A stretch of DNA of 39,688 nucleotides from Streptomyces fildesensis (GTDB taxonomy: Bacteria > Actinomycetota > Actinomycetes > Streptomycetales > Streptomycetaceae). The first letter of the stretch is position 1, and each line of letters starts with the position of its first letter. Shown here piece by piece: positions 7,736 through 16,153 of the stretch. The notes below the pieces were generated by a model. The model saw only the letters and a program-made list of their open reading frames with translations, made no database searches and was not told where the DNA came from. The DNA lies in assembly GCF_016107395.1 (NCBI RefSeq), contig NZ_JAAIKO010000058.1:1-39688 (forward strand). Direction: 5' to 3'. The position numbers were made by a program, and so were the translations under genes.

Positions 7736-8608
7736 CCCACCCCAACCCCCTCCCGCCGCACCCTGACCAGGCAAAACGCCTCTGAGCAGCAAAAAACGCC
7801 CGAGCCATTAGACCCAGACGCCCCGTACAACACCCACCAAACCACGCACAAAAGCTGACACAACCCCAGACCAGACCCCCAAAGCCCGCCCCATCACCTG
7901 TTCTCACCCAACCACCAACACCCCAGCCCACAAGACACCCACCACACCAACTAACCACCCGCTCAATGTCAGGAGATCCTCGCCAATCGGCTCGCGGCCG
8001 AGGGTCCGGCCGCCGCGGCCGGACCCTCCGGTGGACAGGAGAGCGACCGTGAGCGGTGACCGGGCGGAGAAGCAGCGCGTGCAGGAGGCCGTACGGCGGC
8101 ACGCATGCACCCGTGCCTTCGCGGAGGCGGAGGACGTCATTTCGGCTCTCTGCTGGCCGACCCCGGGGTACAGGAGGCGCGGGCGCGCATCCCGCACGCG
8201 TCCCAGCACAACAGGTGGACTCCTCACCAGTGACTGGATTGCGCGACCGGTCGTGAACTCCGGCACGGGTGCGGACAGTATCCCGGCTGTCGGCCGGGAC
8301 AGACAGGACACTGTCCGGCAACCAATAGATCACCTGGCCGCCGGCCGCGCACGCCGCAGCGCCGTACGGCACCAGCCCGGCAACCCGATCAGCCGGACCC
8401 GGCAGCCGCACCACCCGCTGGTGGCAAAGAAAGTCATTCGCCCACCCGCTCAGCTCGACGGCGCCCGTGACCTGCGGCCTCGGCGATGTAGCAGGCGTTC
8501 GGCCACTTGGCGGACGGGTGCGCCCCGTGCGGCGTGTCCGGAGTGCGGCACCAGCCGGTGCTGATGAAGTCACCGTTGTCCCAGTCCTCCACCTTCTGGA
8601 GAATGATC
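7736..8608. other. Gene-poor stretch after the TniB fragment
   Basis: About 870 bases without a supported gene. 7736-7970 is C/A-rich simple sequence with runs of CCCCAACC type, possibly the worn end of the TniB-carrying transposon. From 8049 a GTG frame reads VSGDRAEKQRVQEAVRRHAC and could be the stub of a helical protein, but it passes into arginine-rich nonsense after about 40 residues. The last 30 bases hold the ribosome site of the next gene. Confidence 0.4.
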
Positions 8609-8956
8609 ATGATGGGTTTCCGTAAGGCCGTTGCGGCCACCGCCTTTGCCGCCGCCGCCGTGATGGCAGGCGCCGGCACGGCTTCGGCCAGCGACTACTC
8701 CCCGTACGGCGAGCACGATGTGATGGTCCGGCACGTGCTCAGCGCGCAGTGCAACGACGCGAGCACCCAGTTCGGGAAGGTCAACTACAACCAGGGACCG
8801 GTGTGCATCGACTTCGGCTCCGAGGACGGCCGGGGCCAGGAGATGGGCCGGGGAACCGAGTCCGACCAGGACACGATGAACGCCGCATGCAACTCAGCCG
8901 TCACCCAGTTCGGGAAGGTCAACTACAACCAGGGACCGGTGTGTATCCGCTTCTGA
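8609..8956 (+). CDS. Small secreted protein with two copies of a QFGKVNYNQGPVC motif
   Basis: A 115-residue protein with a signal peptide (GFRKAVAATAFAAAAVMAGA, cleavage near TASA-SDYS). The mature part of about 86 residues has two repeats: QCNDASTQFGKVNYNQGPVC and ACNSAVTQFGKVNYNQGPVC. Each carries two cysteines that could form one disulfide per repeat. A 42-base stretch is identical between the repeats (8764-8805, 8902-8943). The start at 8609 (or the ATG at 8612) is set by GGAG at 8597-8600; the ATG at 8603 is too close. It is not a chaplin: it lacks the chaplin hydrophobic core. Function unknown, cell-surface or extracellular. Confidence 0.75.
   Translation: MMGFRKAVAATAFAAAAVMAGAGTASASDYSPYGEHDVMVRHVLSAQCNDASTQFGKVNYNQGPVCIDFGSEDGRGQEMGRGTESDQDTMNAACNSAVTQFGKVNYNQGPVCIRF
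8764..8943 (+). repeat. 42-bp perfect direct repeat within secreted-protein gene
   Basis: Bases 8764-8805 and 8902-8943 are identical and encode TQFGKVNYNQGPV plus part of the following Cys codon. The repeat period is 138 bp (46 codons). Flanking codons differ, so the identical block is sharply bounded, which points to recent duplication or gene conversion. Confidence 0.85.
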
Positions 8957-9039
8957 ACCGCCGCTGACCGACCAGAACCCGCGCACAGCAACGCCCTTCC
9001 GTGCTCGCGCGGCCCCGGGGCCCTAGGCACGGCGTGGCT

Positions 9040-9336
9040 GCAGCGCTGAATCGTCGTCGACACTCACCTACGGCGTCAACGGCGATCCAGCGCCTGCAGG
9101 CTCCGGACGCGGTGGCGCGGCTATACGAAAACAGGGCACAGTACGCCGCCCACATCGTCAACGAGTACGCAGAACACGCGCCCGCCGCAGACCGAAGGAA
9201 CGATCTTCCTCGGACGGCCGTCGGCAGCGTTCCGCAGAAACACCGCGAACTCCCCAGAGACACCCTCGCCAACCTGATCATCAGCATGCACAGGCACATG
9301 GTTCCAGACGCCCGAACCAGCACCCATCCACCTTGA
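9040..9336 (+). CDS. Possible hypothetical protein (weak)
   Basis: An open frame whose middle part (AIQRLQAPDAVARLYENRAQ, YAAHIVNEYAEHAPAADRR) is amphipathic, helical and fairly normal in codon use, ending at 9336. No clear start with a ribosome site is visible. The frame is open from 9001, but the first 15 residues look unnatural. It could be a fragment of a gene whose 5' part was lost. Not recognised. Confidence 0.3.
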   Translation, partial: AALNRRRHSPTASTAIQRLQAPDAVARLYENRAQYAAHIVNEYAEHAPAADRRNDLPRTAVGSVPQKHRELPRDTLANLIISMHRHMVPDARTSTHPP

Positions 9337-9438
9337 CCAAAAGTTAGGGGCACCCCCCAGCCCGGACTGCCGGGCGGTGCGGATTTGCCGGAGGCCTGGC
9401 CAAGGGCTGTACTGGAAGAGACCGGGAGCGAGGCGCCC

Positions 9439-9594
9439 ATGGGAACAGTGTCCAACATGGTCACCCTCATCTTGCCCTGGACCCGGATGGCCAAGCGCGT
9501 CGCCCGGATCACCCAACAGCGCCGCCGCGGGCACGACGCGAAACAGGCTCGGCGGGGACGCCATCGGCGCTCGCCAGACCGGCGCCAGCGATAG
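9439..9594 (+). CDS. Possible small basic protein (weak)
   Basis: An ATG at 9439, with GAG about 8 nt upstream, opens a 51-residue frame, MGTVSNMVTLILPWTRMAKR followed by a strongly basic tail with many Arg. A short hydrophobic stretch is followed by positive charge. It may be a real small protein or chance in GC-rich DNA. No neighbour suggests a role. Confidence 0.2.
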   Translation: MGTVSNMVTLILPWTRMAKRVARITQQRRRGHDAKQARRGRHRRSPDRRQR

Positions 9595-9617
9595 CGGCCA
9601 CCGCCCCGCTCTACCGG

Positions 9618-10057
9618 CTACGGACACCCAGAAAGGCCCCTGGTAGCCACCGTGCGGCCCCCGAGGGCCCAACGCTCTGCTCGTTCGAGTGCCGTAAAGA
9701 TGTCGCCGACCAGGCGCTCTGCCATGCGGGGTGCTCTGGGTCTCAGCAGTGTGACCAGCCGGCGGCGACCGGCTCTCCTGAGCTGGGCGGGAGAGCCGAA
9801 GCGCTCGAGCAGGGCCAGGACGGCGGGGTGGTCCAGGCGCGGGCCGAGAATCTTCTCCAGTGAGGGATGGATCTGTGTGAGCAGGCCGCGGAGCCGGTTC
9901 TTGGTCCGGGTCGACTCGGTTGCCAGGTCGTCGTCGAAGCCGACGAGCATCTCCATTTCGGCGATCGTCTCGTCGGCGAACTCGATGGCCCGAAGGGTGT
10001 GGGACATGGTGCGGGCGGCATCGGCGATGACGAACGCGTCGCACCCACCCCGTCATC
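9618..10057 (-). pseudogene. IS110-family transposase, internal fragment
   Basis: Reading leftward from about 10045: DAFVIADAARTMSHTLRAIE, then IAEMEMLVGFDDDLATESTR, TKNRLRGLLTQIHPSLEKIL and RFGSPAQLRRAGRRRLVTLL, typical of the RuvC-side and central helical part of IS110 transposases. The first 60 or so residues with the first catalytic Asp and the C-terminal serine-containing Tnp_20 domain are missing. A frame break precedes the DAFVIAD segment. It differs from the intact IS110 at 35111-36352. Confidence 0.75.
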
Positions 10058-10201
10058 TCCCACCCGGGTCCGGGGAAAGGGCAGACAGAGGGGGAAGTCC
10101 GCGCCCAGGACGCTGCCGCCGAACATCACTAGTGCCTGCCCGCGTTGATCCTGCGGGGGGGCCGATGAGCGGACGAAAGCGTGTATTTCAACCGCCGAGG
10201 G

Positions 10202-10690
10202 TCACTTGCTGTCCAGTCGCCCCAGCGCGTGGGCGTCAGCGAGGACGGATCGGGCCATCTGCCAGTCGGTGTGGTCGATGCCGGTGATGTGGCGTAGGTA
10301 GGCGAGGGTGACCTGCTGGACGAGGGCGACGCGGCTGGAGTCCTCGTCGGTGGTCTCTGCTGCCCGGTAGCCGGAGGTGCCGCCGAGGAAGTGCTCGCCG
10401 CCGAAGACGGTGAGCAGGCTCTTGTCGCCGCGGCTGAGGGTGTAGGGGTCGCTTGTCCAGGCGGGTCCTCGGGTGGTGAGCGGGAGATCGTCCTTGTCGC
10501 CGGCGACCACCAGTCCGGGGGCGGTGATGTGGGAGAAGTACTGGTCGCGGAGCCAGGGAAGGTTCTCGTGGGCGAAAGGGGTCAGTTCGTCGCCGCCCTC
10601 GCCGGCCGTGGCCAGCTGGATGCTGGCCATGACCCGGGAGTCGGACAGGTCGTCGGCGGTGCCGGTCTGGGGGTCGGTGACGCGCAGACC
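10202..10690 (-). pseudogene. Alpha/beta-hydrolase, C-terminal fragment
   Basis: The frame reads VTDPQTGTADDLSDSRVMAS, ENLPWLRDQYFSHITAPGLV, VAGDKDDLP and FGGEHFLGGTSGYRAAETTD. The VVAGDKDD segment and GGEHFLGG are the catalytic Asp and His regions of an alpha/beta-hydrolase of the dienelactone-hydrolase or chlorophyllase type. The N-terminal half with the GxSxG nucleophile is absent: at about 10691 the sequence changes to an IS630 fragment on the other strand. A 5'-truncated remnant. Confidence 0.65.
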
Positions 10691-10845
10691 TACCACTCGA
10701 TCCTGGCCCGCCGACTCCTACGCCGAGGCGAGTTCGACTCCCGCCAGGACCTCGTCGAGCAAATCCGCGAATTCACCTCGCTTACGACGACCAGGCGCGA
10801 CCATTCCGCTGGTCCTACGACAGCACCCCGCTCAAGGCAGCCTGA
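10691..10845 (+). pseudogene. IS630-family transposase, C-terminal tail
   Basis: Reads SILARRLLRRGEFDSRQDLV, EQIREFT and, after a frame change near 10780, LAYDDQARPFRWSYDSTPLK with a stop at 10843. This matches the end of IS630 transposases, where the segment equivalent to LSRRxLRRGEFxSxxxL contains or follows the catalytic Glu region and the protein ends in a PFRWxYxxxPLKA-type motif. Only the last 50 residues remain and they are frameshifted. Confidence 0.7.
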
Positions 10846-10899
10846 CCCCCGCAGGATCAGCGCGGCGAAGCACTAGTGCAGGTCACAGCCCTAAAACGC

Positions 10900-11270
10900 G
10901 GGGAGCGGCGGCGGAGCAGTGAACGCATGGTTGAACGGGTGGTTGACCGCCGCCGTTGGCGTTGACCCTGTAGTAGCACTGGGTGGCGAGCGCACCGGCC
11001 GGCGCGAGTTCCACGGCCGCGCCCGTTGTGCGGGCGGGTGCGGCGGCGGTTGGGACTGCATCGGGACCTGCGGAAGATCCGCCAGGACTTCAGGCGGGCG
11101 ACGCCGCATTCGACGGGTGCCCGTGTGGCGGCCAGGGCACGGTTGTGGGTCTTCTCAGTGGGGGTCAGTTCCTGCGGGGGCCTGCGTTTGATGCCCGTGG
11201 TCAGCCACGGACCGGCGCCCTGGTAGGCGAGATCGGCCACGATGGGAACGCCCTGGCGCTCGCAGATGCG
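10900..11270 (-). pseudogene. IS5-like DDE transposase, C-terminal fragment
   Basis: On the minus strand: ICERQGVPIVADLAYQGAGP, WLTTGIKRRPPQELTPTEKT, HNRALAATRAPVECGVARLK and SWRIFRRSRCSP, which is the D-x-YQG and APVE segment (second Asp and Glu) of DDE_Tnp_4-type IS5-family transposases. Beyond SWRIF the frame decays into Arg-rich sequence and the remaining tail is split between frames. The N-terminal part is missing. Confidence 0.7.
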
Positions 11271-11351
11271 CCCTGCGACACAACGCCCGCAACGCGGACC
11301 GCCCCCTCGCCCTGCTCGGGCTCAAGTGATCACGAAACGGACGCCCGCCGA

Positions 11352-11906
11352 CTACGCCGAAGCCCTGCCAACCTCGCAGCCGCCAGGCAGTTGATTGCTC
11401 CAGTGGCGACGTCCCCGTGCGGCGGCCCGAACACCGCACGTGAACACGATTGCGGCAACCGGCCAGGCAGAGCGCGGAACACTGCGCACGCGGCGCCGCC
11501 AGGCGGGCATCGGCGAGGCGACCGGGCCGGGCTGCACCAGGTCGGCCCACACCTGTTTACCGACACCCCGCAAGGTCACACCCCAGCCCCCGGCCAGTTC
11601 CGCCACGATCCGCACCCCATGACCGCCGATCCTGCCGGACTCCGCAGGTCGCTGAACCGGCAGACGCAGCGAACCGTCACTCACCGCGATCCGCAACCGG
11701 CCCGCATCCAGACCCAGGGACAACCCGATCCGGCCACCGCCATGCCGCTGCGCGTTCGTCACCAGCTCCGAGACCACCAACGCCACCACCCCCGGATCGG
11801 GGCGCCAAGCGGGACCCCAGCCGAAGTTCTCCACCTGCTCCAACGCCCAACGACGCGCCCCACCCACATCGCCGGCGACCCTCATGGCCCGGTACCGCTC
11901 ACCCAT
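11352..11906 (-). CDS. RsbW-like anti-sigma/ATP-binding regulator
   Basis: A single-domain GHKL (HATPase_c_2) protein of 184 residues. The N box is VSELVTNAQRHGGGRIGLSL (Asn for Mg-ATP), G1 is AVSDGSLRLP and G2 is RIGGHGVRIVAELAGGWGV. Streptomycete paralogues of about 140 residues usually end near VWADL. Here a basic, low-complexity tail of about 55 residues follows (ending GGCEVGRASA), which may be a read-through after loss of the original stop. The family binds sigma factors or STAS proteins and can act as a serine kinase. Start ambiguous: ATG 11906, GTG 11909 or ATG 11885; none has a strong ribosome site. Confidence 0.8.
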   Translation of the reverse strand: MGERYRAMRVAGDVGGARRWALEQVENFGWGPAWRPDPGVVALVVSELVTNAQRHGGGRIGLSLGLDAGRLRIAVSDGSLRLPVQRPAESGRIGGHGVRIVAELAGGWGVTLRGVGKQVWADLVQPGPVASPMPAWRRRVRSVPRSAWPVAAIVFTCGVRAAARGRRHWSNQLPGGCEVGRASA

Positions 11907-12051
11907 CACTCATCACCGATCACTGCCTCAGCCGTTCCTCGAAGCCCCGTGGTCACCACACCGGGTCGCCATAGCCCACATACGCCCTACCGGGCGCCTG
12001 CCCCCTCCCCCCACATCCACCAACACATCATCCGAACACAAGCGGGCACGG

Positions 12052-12190
12052 CGGAGCGCGTAGTCGGTTCCACCTGCCGCAGCAGGTCAGCGCCCGGTCA
12101 GGGTTCCAGGTCCAGGGAGCGCAGCACCGCGCACCCGTCCTCGATCTGCTGGCGGGCGGCCTGGACCTGCCTGCGGGCGGCGCGCAGCGC
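12052..12190. repeat. Long imperfect direct repeat, copy 1
   Basis: This stretch, containing the end of the 78-aa gene and its downstream flank, recurs at 13794-13932 with most bases identical (shared blocks include CGGTTCCACCTG, GCCCGGTCAGGGTTCCAGG and GGCGGCCTGGACCTG). A shorter, more diverged copy lies at 13083-13147. Confidence 0.8.
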
Positions 12191-12334
12191 ATCGCGCACA
12201 GTGTGCAGTTGCTCGCGGGAGGACAGGTCCGGGGGCGGGTTGCTTGTGGACAGCAGTGCTTGGGCGGCGTCCAGGAGGTGGTTGATCGCGGGCGCCACGG
12301 ATGCGAGCGCGGTTTTTGAGAGGCTTCTCCTCAT
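12098..12334 (-). CDS. Small coiled-coil protein divergent from ECF sigma gene
   Basis: A 78-residue helical protein: MRRSLSKTALASVAPAINHL, LDAAQALLSTSNPPPDLSSR, then a predicted long helix HTVRDALRAARRQVQAARQQ IEDG. No membrane segment and no cysteine pair as in ZAS anti-sigma factors. Its ATG (12332-12334) overlaps the ATG of the sigma factor on the other strand (12333-12335), so at least one start may be further inside; a GTG before VAPAINHL is an alternative. Partial copies of its 3' end are found at about 13083 and 13794. Role unknown; possibly linked to the sigma factor by position. Confidence 0.6.
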   Translation of the reverse strand: MRRSLSKTALASVAPAINHLLDAAQALLSTSNPPPDLSSREQLHTVRDALRAARRQVQAARQQIEDGCAVLRSLDLEP

Positions 12335-12935
12335 GTGCGGAACATCAGGGGTATCCGGGCGGCCGACGCCCCCGGCCGACGCGTCGTGCCGTCCTGGACC
12401 CGCGGAGGGGTTGCTGGTCGCTGTCGGCCGTGGTGACCGGGAGGCGTTTGGGGAGCTTTATCCGCTGATCGCGGGCCCGGTGCTGGGGCTGGCGCGGCGG
12501 GTGGTGGGTCATGAGGGGCACGCTGAGGAGGTCTGCCAGGAAGCCATGATCGCGGTGTGGCGTCATGCCGCCCGGTTCGATCCGGCCCGCGGCAGCGCGT
12601 TGGCGTGGGTCATGACGCTGACGCACCGCCGCGCGGTGGAGCGGGTCCGCTCCGCACAGGCGGCGGCCGACCGGGACCGCAGCTTCGCGGCAGGCAACCA
12701 CCACACCCTGTTCGACGAGGTCAGCGAGAGTGTCGAACACCGCCTGGAGCACGAGCGGGTACGCCGCTGTGTGCACGCACTGACACCGTTGCAACGGGAA
12801 TCGGTCCAGCTCGCGTACTACGACGGGCACACCTACCGGGAGACCGCGGAGCGGCTGGGCGTCCCCCTGGGCACGGTCAAGACCCGGCTGCGCGACGGCA
12901 TGATCCGCCTGCGCGACTGCCTCGCCAGCACCTGA
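12333..12935 (+). CDS. ECF RNA polymerase sigma factor (SigK-like)
   Basis: A 200-residue group-4 sigma factor. Region 2 spans about residues 30-100 (AFGELYPLIAGPVLGLARRV, EEVCQEAMIAVWRHAARFDP, SALAWVMTLTHRRAVERVRS). Region 4 spans about 135-195 (LTPLQRESVQLAYYDGHTYR, ETAERLGVPLGTVKTRLRDG). The wording resembles the SigK/ECF19 group, which normally pairs with a membrane-bound RskA-type anti-sigma factor. No such gene is adjacent. The frame is open far upstream (from 10983) but that part is not sigma-like. ATG at 12333 with GAGAGG about 11 nt upstream. Confidence 0.88.
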   Translation: MCGTSGVSGRPTPPADASCRPGPAEGLLVAVGRGDREAFGELYPLIAGPVLGLARRVVGHEGHAEEVCQEAMIAVWRHAARFDPARGSALAWVMTLTHRRAVERVRSAQAAADRDRSFAAGNHHTLFDEVSESVEHRLEHERVRRCVHALTPLQRESVQLAYYDGHTYRETAERLGVPLGTVKTRLRDGMIRLRDCLAST

Positions 12936-13446
12936 CCCCCTGCCCCACGCCGGCCGCCCGTCACGACCTGGAACCACAGGACGCCATCGCTGAGGCCGCC
13001 AAAACGTGGCCCGGCGCCCATCCGGTCAACCTCGGGCGGCCCAGCCTCAGGCACCCCCGGCCGGGGACACCTCACCCACACCACCCTGCACCAGTCCTGG
13101 ATCTGCCGCCGGGCGGCCTGGATCTCCCGGCCCGCGGGCCGCAGCACTCCCCTATGGCCAGGGTCTTGGTCGGCGCCCGTGCCCGCAGGAACCCCCGCCC
13201 CGCCCGAGTAGTCGGATGAATGAAACCGGCAGAGTGGGAAAAATACCCACAGAGAGGTGTGATTCGTTCACTGTCCGTGGTTGCTCCACGGGGTGCTCGC
13301 CGGTCGGTGCGTGAGGCCCGCACCTCTCCCACCATCCCCGCCGCGAACCGCCCGAATATCCGCCCAGCGCAGTCCCGCAGCTGCAATCCGGCGAGACGAC
13401 AGGGGAAGCACCGCACGGCTGCGGACCCACGCGAGAAGAGGCACCC
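12936..13446. other. Intergenic region with decayed repeat copy
   Basis: No supported gene. On the minus strand 13083-13147 reads LRPAGREIQAARRQIQDWCR, a worn copy of the C-terminus of the 78-aa protein at 12098. A short hairpin GTGGG-N7-CCCAC lies at 13234-13250. The last 15 bases carry the ribosome site (AAGAGG) of the cold-shock-like gene. Confidence 0.5.
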
Positions 13447-13653
13447 ATGAGCAGCAGAACCATCGGGTTCGTGCAGTGGTTCAACCGGGACGCCGGCTAC
13501 GGATTCGTCATCCCCATCGGCGGCAACGACCCCGTCTACTTCGAAGAACAAGACATCGAAGGCCCCTGCTCCGGCCTGTCGGAAGACCAGCAGATCTCCT
13601 TCGTCCTGGAACTCACCGCAACCCGCTTCGTCGCCCGCCAGATCCGAACATAA
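13447..13653 (+). CDS. Cold-shock-domain-like protein
   Basis: A 68-residue single-domain protein, MSSRTIGFVQWFNRDAGYGF then VIPIGGNDPVYFEEQDIEG. The RNP1-like motif DAGYGFVIP and RNP2-like VYFEE place it in the CSD/OB-fold family that binds single-stranded nucleic acid. It is divergent: canonical CspA has KGFGFI and VFVHF, and here His and one Phe are replaced (VYFEE). AAGAGG lies about 6 nt upstream of the ATG. It stands alone between repeat copies. It could be an RNA chaperone or a repurposed regulator. Confidence 0.8.
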   Translation: MSSRTIGFVQWFNRDAGYGFVIPIGGNDPVYFEEQDIEGPCSGLSEDQQISFVLELTATRFVARQIRT

Positions 13654-13793
13654 CTAACCCCAAGACCCGCACACGCGCACACGTGATGGCGCATACGCCG
13701 TAGCCGTTGCGCACCCAAGGGGGCTGCACACACACCGCAGCATCACCCGCCCCAGCCACGGTCAGTTCCAACGCAGCCCGTGGTCAGTCTCAG

Positions 13794-13932
13794 CGGAGCG
13801 CGTGGTCGGTTCCACCTGACCGGCGGCAGGTCAACGCCCGGTCAGGGTTCCAGGCCCCAGGAGCGCAGCACCGCGCGCCCGCCCTCGACCTACTGCCCGG
13901 CGGCCTGGACCTGTCTGCGGGCGGCCCGCAGC
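13794..13932. repeat. Long imperfect direct repeat, copy 2
   Basis: Second copy of 12052-12190. In this copy the frame of the 78-aa gene is broken, so only the DNA and scattered codons of its C-terminus survive. Confidence 0.8.
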
Positions 13933-13992
13933 ACAGCACGGTTTCCCTGGCGGGGCGTGACAGGCCACCGGGAAACGGGCAGGATCAGGCCT

Positions 13993-14184
13993 ATGAGCAG
14001 CGCAGAGATATCCGAGCATCCACCAATCTATGACGGGCTGGTCCAGGAGCTGGGTGACGTACTGGCCGAGACGCGGCAGGTGGCCGAGCAGACACGGGAC
14101 CAGGTACGCCAGGCACTGGACTGGAGCACCGTCCGGGATGCTCAGGAGGAAAGGGAGCAGCGGGCTTTCTCCGCGTTCGGCTGA
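13993..14184 (+). CDS. Small acidic helical protein
   Basis: A 63-residue protein: MSSAEISEHPPIYDGLVQEL, GDVLAETRQVAEQTRDQVRQ, ALDWSTVRDAQEEREQRAFS. It is nearly all helix with heptad-like spacing, probably a short coiled coil. The ATG follows AGGATCAGG. It begins 60 bases after the second long repeat. Not recognised; the normal amino-acid composition supports it as a gene. Confidence 0.55.
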   Translation: MSSAEISEHPPIYDGLVQELGDVLAETRQVAEQTRDQVRQALDWSTVRDAQEEREQRAFSAFG

Positions 14185-14374
14185 ACAACCCGGGGGCCGG
14201 GCGGCCTCCTGTGCTCACCCGCTGCATTCGCAGCCCGCTCACGGCGCTCCCACCCTGCGGTGCACGCCCCGCCACACGCAAGATCGACGCCGCGGGCCTG
14301 CAGACCCCGCACCCGTCGACTTCGCCGCACCCGCCACCCGGTGCGAGCCGCTCGGAGGCCAGGCGTACGACACG

Positions 14375-14700
14375 GTGCCTACCCAGCGGAACGGCGCCAC
14401 CCCGGCCTGGCAAGTCGAGGAACCGGTCTACTTCGTGCTTGAGCGTGGGCCGGCGCGCATCGTGCACCGCGGCGACTGCCACGCCACCCGCGACCTCACC
14501 CGCCTCGCCACCACGAAGCAGGCCCACGCCGCACTGGCGCAGCCTGAGGCCGCACCGTGCAGCGCTGCAGGCCCGAACGCCGGGGCGCATAAGCCCGCGG
14601 CTTCTCGCGGCTCCGTCACGGGATCAGCGCGCGCACCACACGGGGCAGTCCGGCTCATGGGTGTGGGTCATCGGTGTCGTTCCGCCCAGCATGATGCGCG
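14375..14700 (+). pseudogene. Fragment of a small streptomycete protein (possibly DUF6233-like)
   Basis: Within a long open frame, the part VPTQRNGATPAWQVEEPVYF, VLERGPARIVHRGDCHATRD and TTKQAHAALAQPEAAPCSA reads like the C-terminal domain of small streptomycete proteins that carry a HxGxC...C pattern (DUF6233 or a relative). The second CxxC that usually ends such a domain is not intact, and the sequence on either side loses coding character. Probably a remnant; a truncated live gene cannot be excluded. Confidence 0.35.
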
Positions 14701-14920
14701 TGCTGCCAGCCGTCGCGCAGCAGTCCGTCTCATGGGGCACCGCGATCTGAGGGCGCTCCAGCGAATCTTCTTGATCCCGTGGTCGGTCCAGGAGCTCCGG
14801 GGTGGGGACTGCTTCTCACACCGGTGCTCCTGTCGGACACGGGAGGCGCGCAAGCGGCGGCGTTCTCGTCTCGTGACCGGCGTCCCGGCCGCTATGCCGG
14901 AGATGTGACAGCAGATCCCT
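14701..14920. other. Intergenic stretch before the phosphatase 3' end
   Basis: No gene seen. Two near-identical blocks, GCAGTCCGGCTCATGGG at 14645 and GCAGTCCGTCTCATGGG at 14718, form a short direct repeat. No clear terminator for the leftward phosphatase gene. Confidence 0.35.
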
Positions 14921-16123
14921 TTACTCGGCGTCGGCACTCGCGGTGGGATCGGCGCTGGTGGGGCCGTACCAGTCCAGGCACAGGACCGTGGCGTCGTCCT
15001 TCGGGGGGAATCCGGCGTAGGCCTCCGCGACCGCGGCGACGAGTGTGCGCACGACTTCACGCGGGTGCTCGGCGGCGGTCTTGCGCAGCAGGCCCGAAAG
15101 GTCGACGCCTGCCGCTTCGCGGTCCTGCATGCCGTCGGTGAACATCACCAAGCGGTCACCGGGGCGCAGGTCGAGTTCCTGGATCTTGTAGGGGCCCTGC
15201 CCGGCGACGCCGAAGGGCAGGTTCACCCGCAGGGTGAGCTCGTCGACCACGCCATCGCGCAGACGAAGTGGTCCGGGATGGCCGGCGTTGATGAGCTGGG
15301 CGCTGCTGCCGTCCAGGGCGATACGCACCAACTGGCCGGTGACGAAGGTGCGGCGGCCGTGGTCGAGGAGCGCCTGGTGGGTCTGGCGGGCCTGCTCGAC
15401 TAGGTCCGCGCCGGCGCGGCGCGCGCCGCGGGAGGCGTTGACCACCAGGGTCGCCATCAGGGCGGCGTCGACATCGTGGCCCATCGCGTCGGTGATCGAC
15501 AGGTGCAGGGTGTCGTTGTCGAGGCTGTAGTCGTAGGTGTCGCCGGCGATGTCGGAGGCCGGGACCAGACCGCCGGCGAGGGCGAACTGGGCCGCCTCGC
15601 AGGATGATGCCGAGGGTAGGAGCTGGCGCTGGATCTCCGCGGCCAAGCTGACGGTGGTGGTGCGGTTGCCCCAGTGGTAAAGGTCGGTGAAGCGGCGATC
15701 GGTGACGATGATGTACGCCAACGCATGCGCCGCCGCCTCCACCTGCTCCAACACCTGCGGCGTGGCGTGGTCGAGGAACAGCTCCAGAACACCGATGGTG
15801 TCGCCCCGGTTGGTCACCGGAACGAGCACCCGCTGCCCCTCCTCCCCCTTCACCGGCAAGTGCATCAGCTTCTGGGAGCGCAGAACCTCGTCATAGACAC
15901 TGCTGCCGGCCAGAGGCACCTGCTCAGCCCGACCCCCCAACGACGAGGACGCCTGATCACTCACGCGCAACAACCGCCGACCCACCACATCGACGAACAG
16001 GAACGACACGGACCGCGCGGCAAACCGATCACGCAGATTACGCGCCACGACATCAAGAGAGCCCGTCGGCGCGGCGCCCTCCGCTGCTACCAGAACATCG
16101 GCCAACCCCATCCGATCCCGCAC
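14921..16123 (-). CDS. GAF-PP2C (SpoIIE-type) serine phosphatase
   Basis: A protein of about 400 residues. A GAF-like sensor domain spans roughly residues 20-145 and a PP2C/SpoIIE domain roughly residues 165-385. Catalytic-metal motifs are visible: SDIAGDTYDYS, ITDAMGHDVDAAL, INAGHPGPLRL, LVMFTDGMQDREAAGVDLSG and KDDATVLCLDW. Such enzymes dephosphorylate STAS anti-anti-sigma factors, freeing them to bind RsbW-type kinases and release sigma factors. A STAS gene and an RsbW-like gene lie just to the right. The start is taken as GTG 16123 (or 16126) because GGAGGAGG sits at 16131-16139; the open frame reaches a TTG at 16153. Confidence 0.9.
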   Translation of the reverse strand: MRDRMGLADVLVAAEGAAPTGSLDVVARNLRDRFAARSVSFLFVDVVGRRLLRVSDQASSSLGGRAEQVPLAGSSVYDEVLRSQKLMHLPVKGEEGQRVLVPVTNRGDTIGVLELFLDHATPQVLEQVEAAAHALAYIIVTDRRFTDLYHWGNRTTTVSLAAEIQRQLLPSASSCEAAQFALAGGLVPASDIAGDTYDYSLDNDTLHLSITDAMGHDVDAALMATLVVNASRGARRAGADLVEQARQTHQALLDHGRRTFVTGQLVRIALDGSSAQLINAGHPGPLRLRDGVVDELTLRVNLPFGVAGQGPYKIQELDLRPGDRLVMFTDGMQDREAAGVDLSGLLRKTAAEHPREVVRTLVAAVAEAYAGFPPKDDATVLCLDWYGPTSADPTASADAE

Positions 16124-16153
16124 CACAACCGCCTCCTCCAATTGCTGACCCAA

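Noticed and set aside
10983..12332. Long 5' extension of the ECF sigma frame
   Set aside because: Runs antisense through the RsbW-like gene and is rich in Pro/Arg/His; sigma homology begins after 12333.
13234..13250. GGGTAT on the minus strand as a sigma-B-type -10 box
   Set aside because: The matching GNNT at the required spacing is absent (GAAT lies one base too close) and there is no gene downstream on that strand; it is part of a small hairpin.
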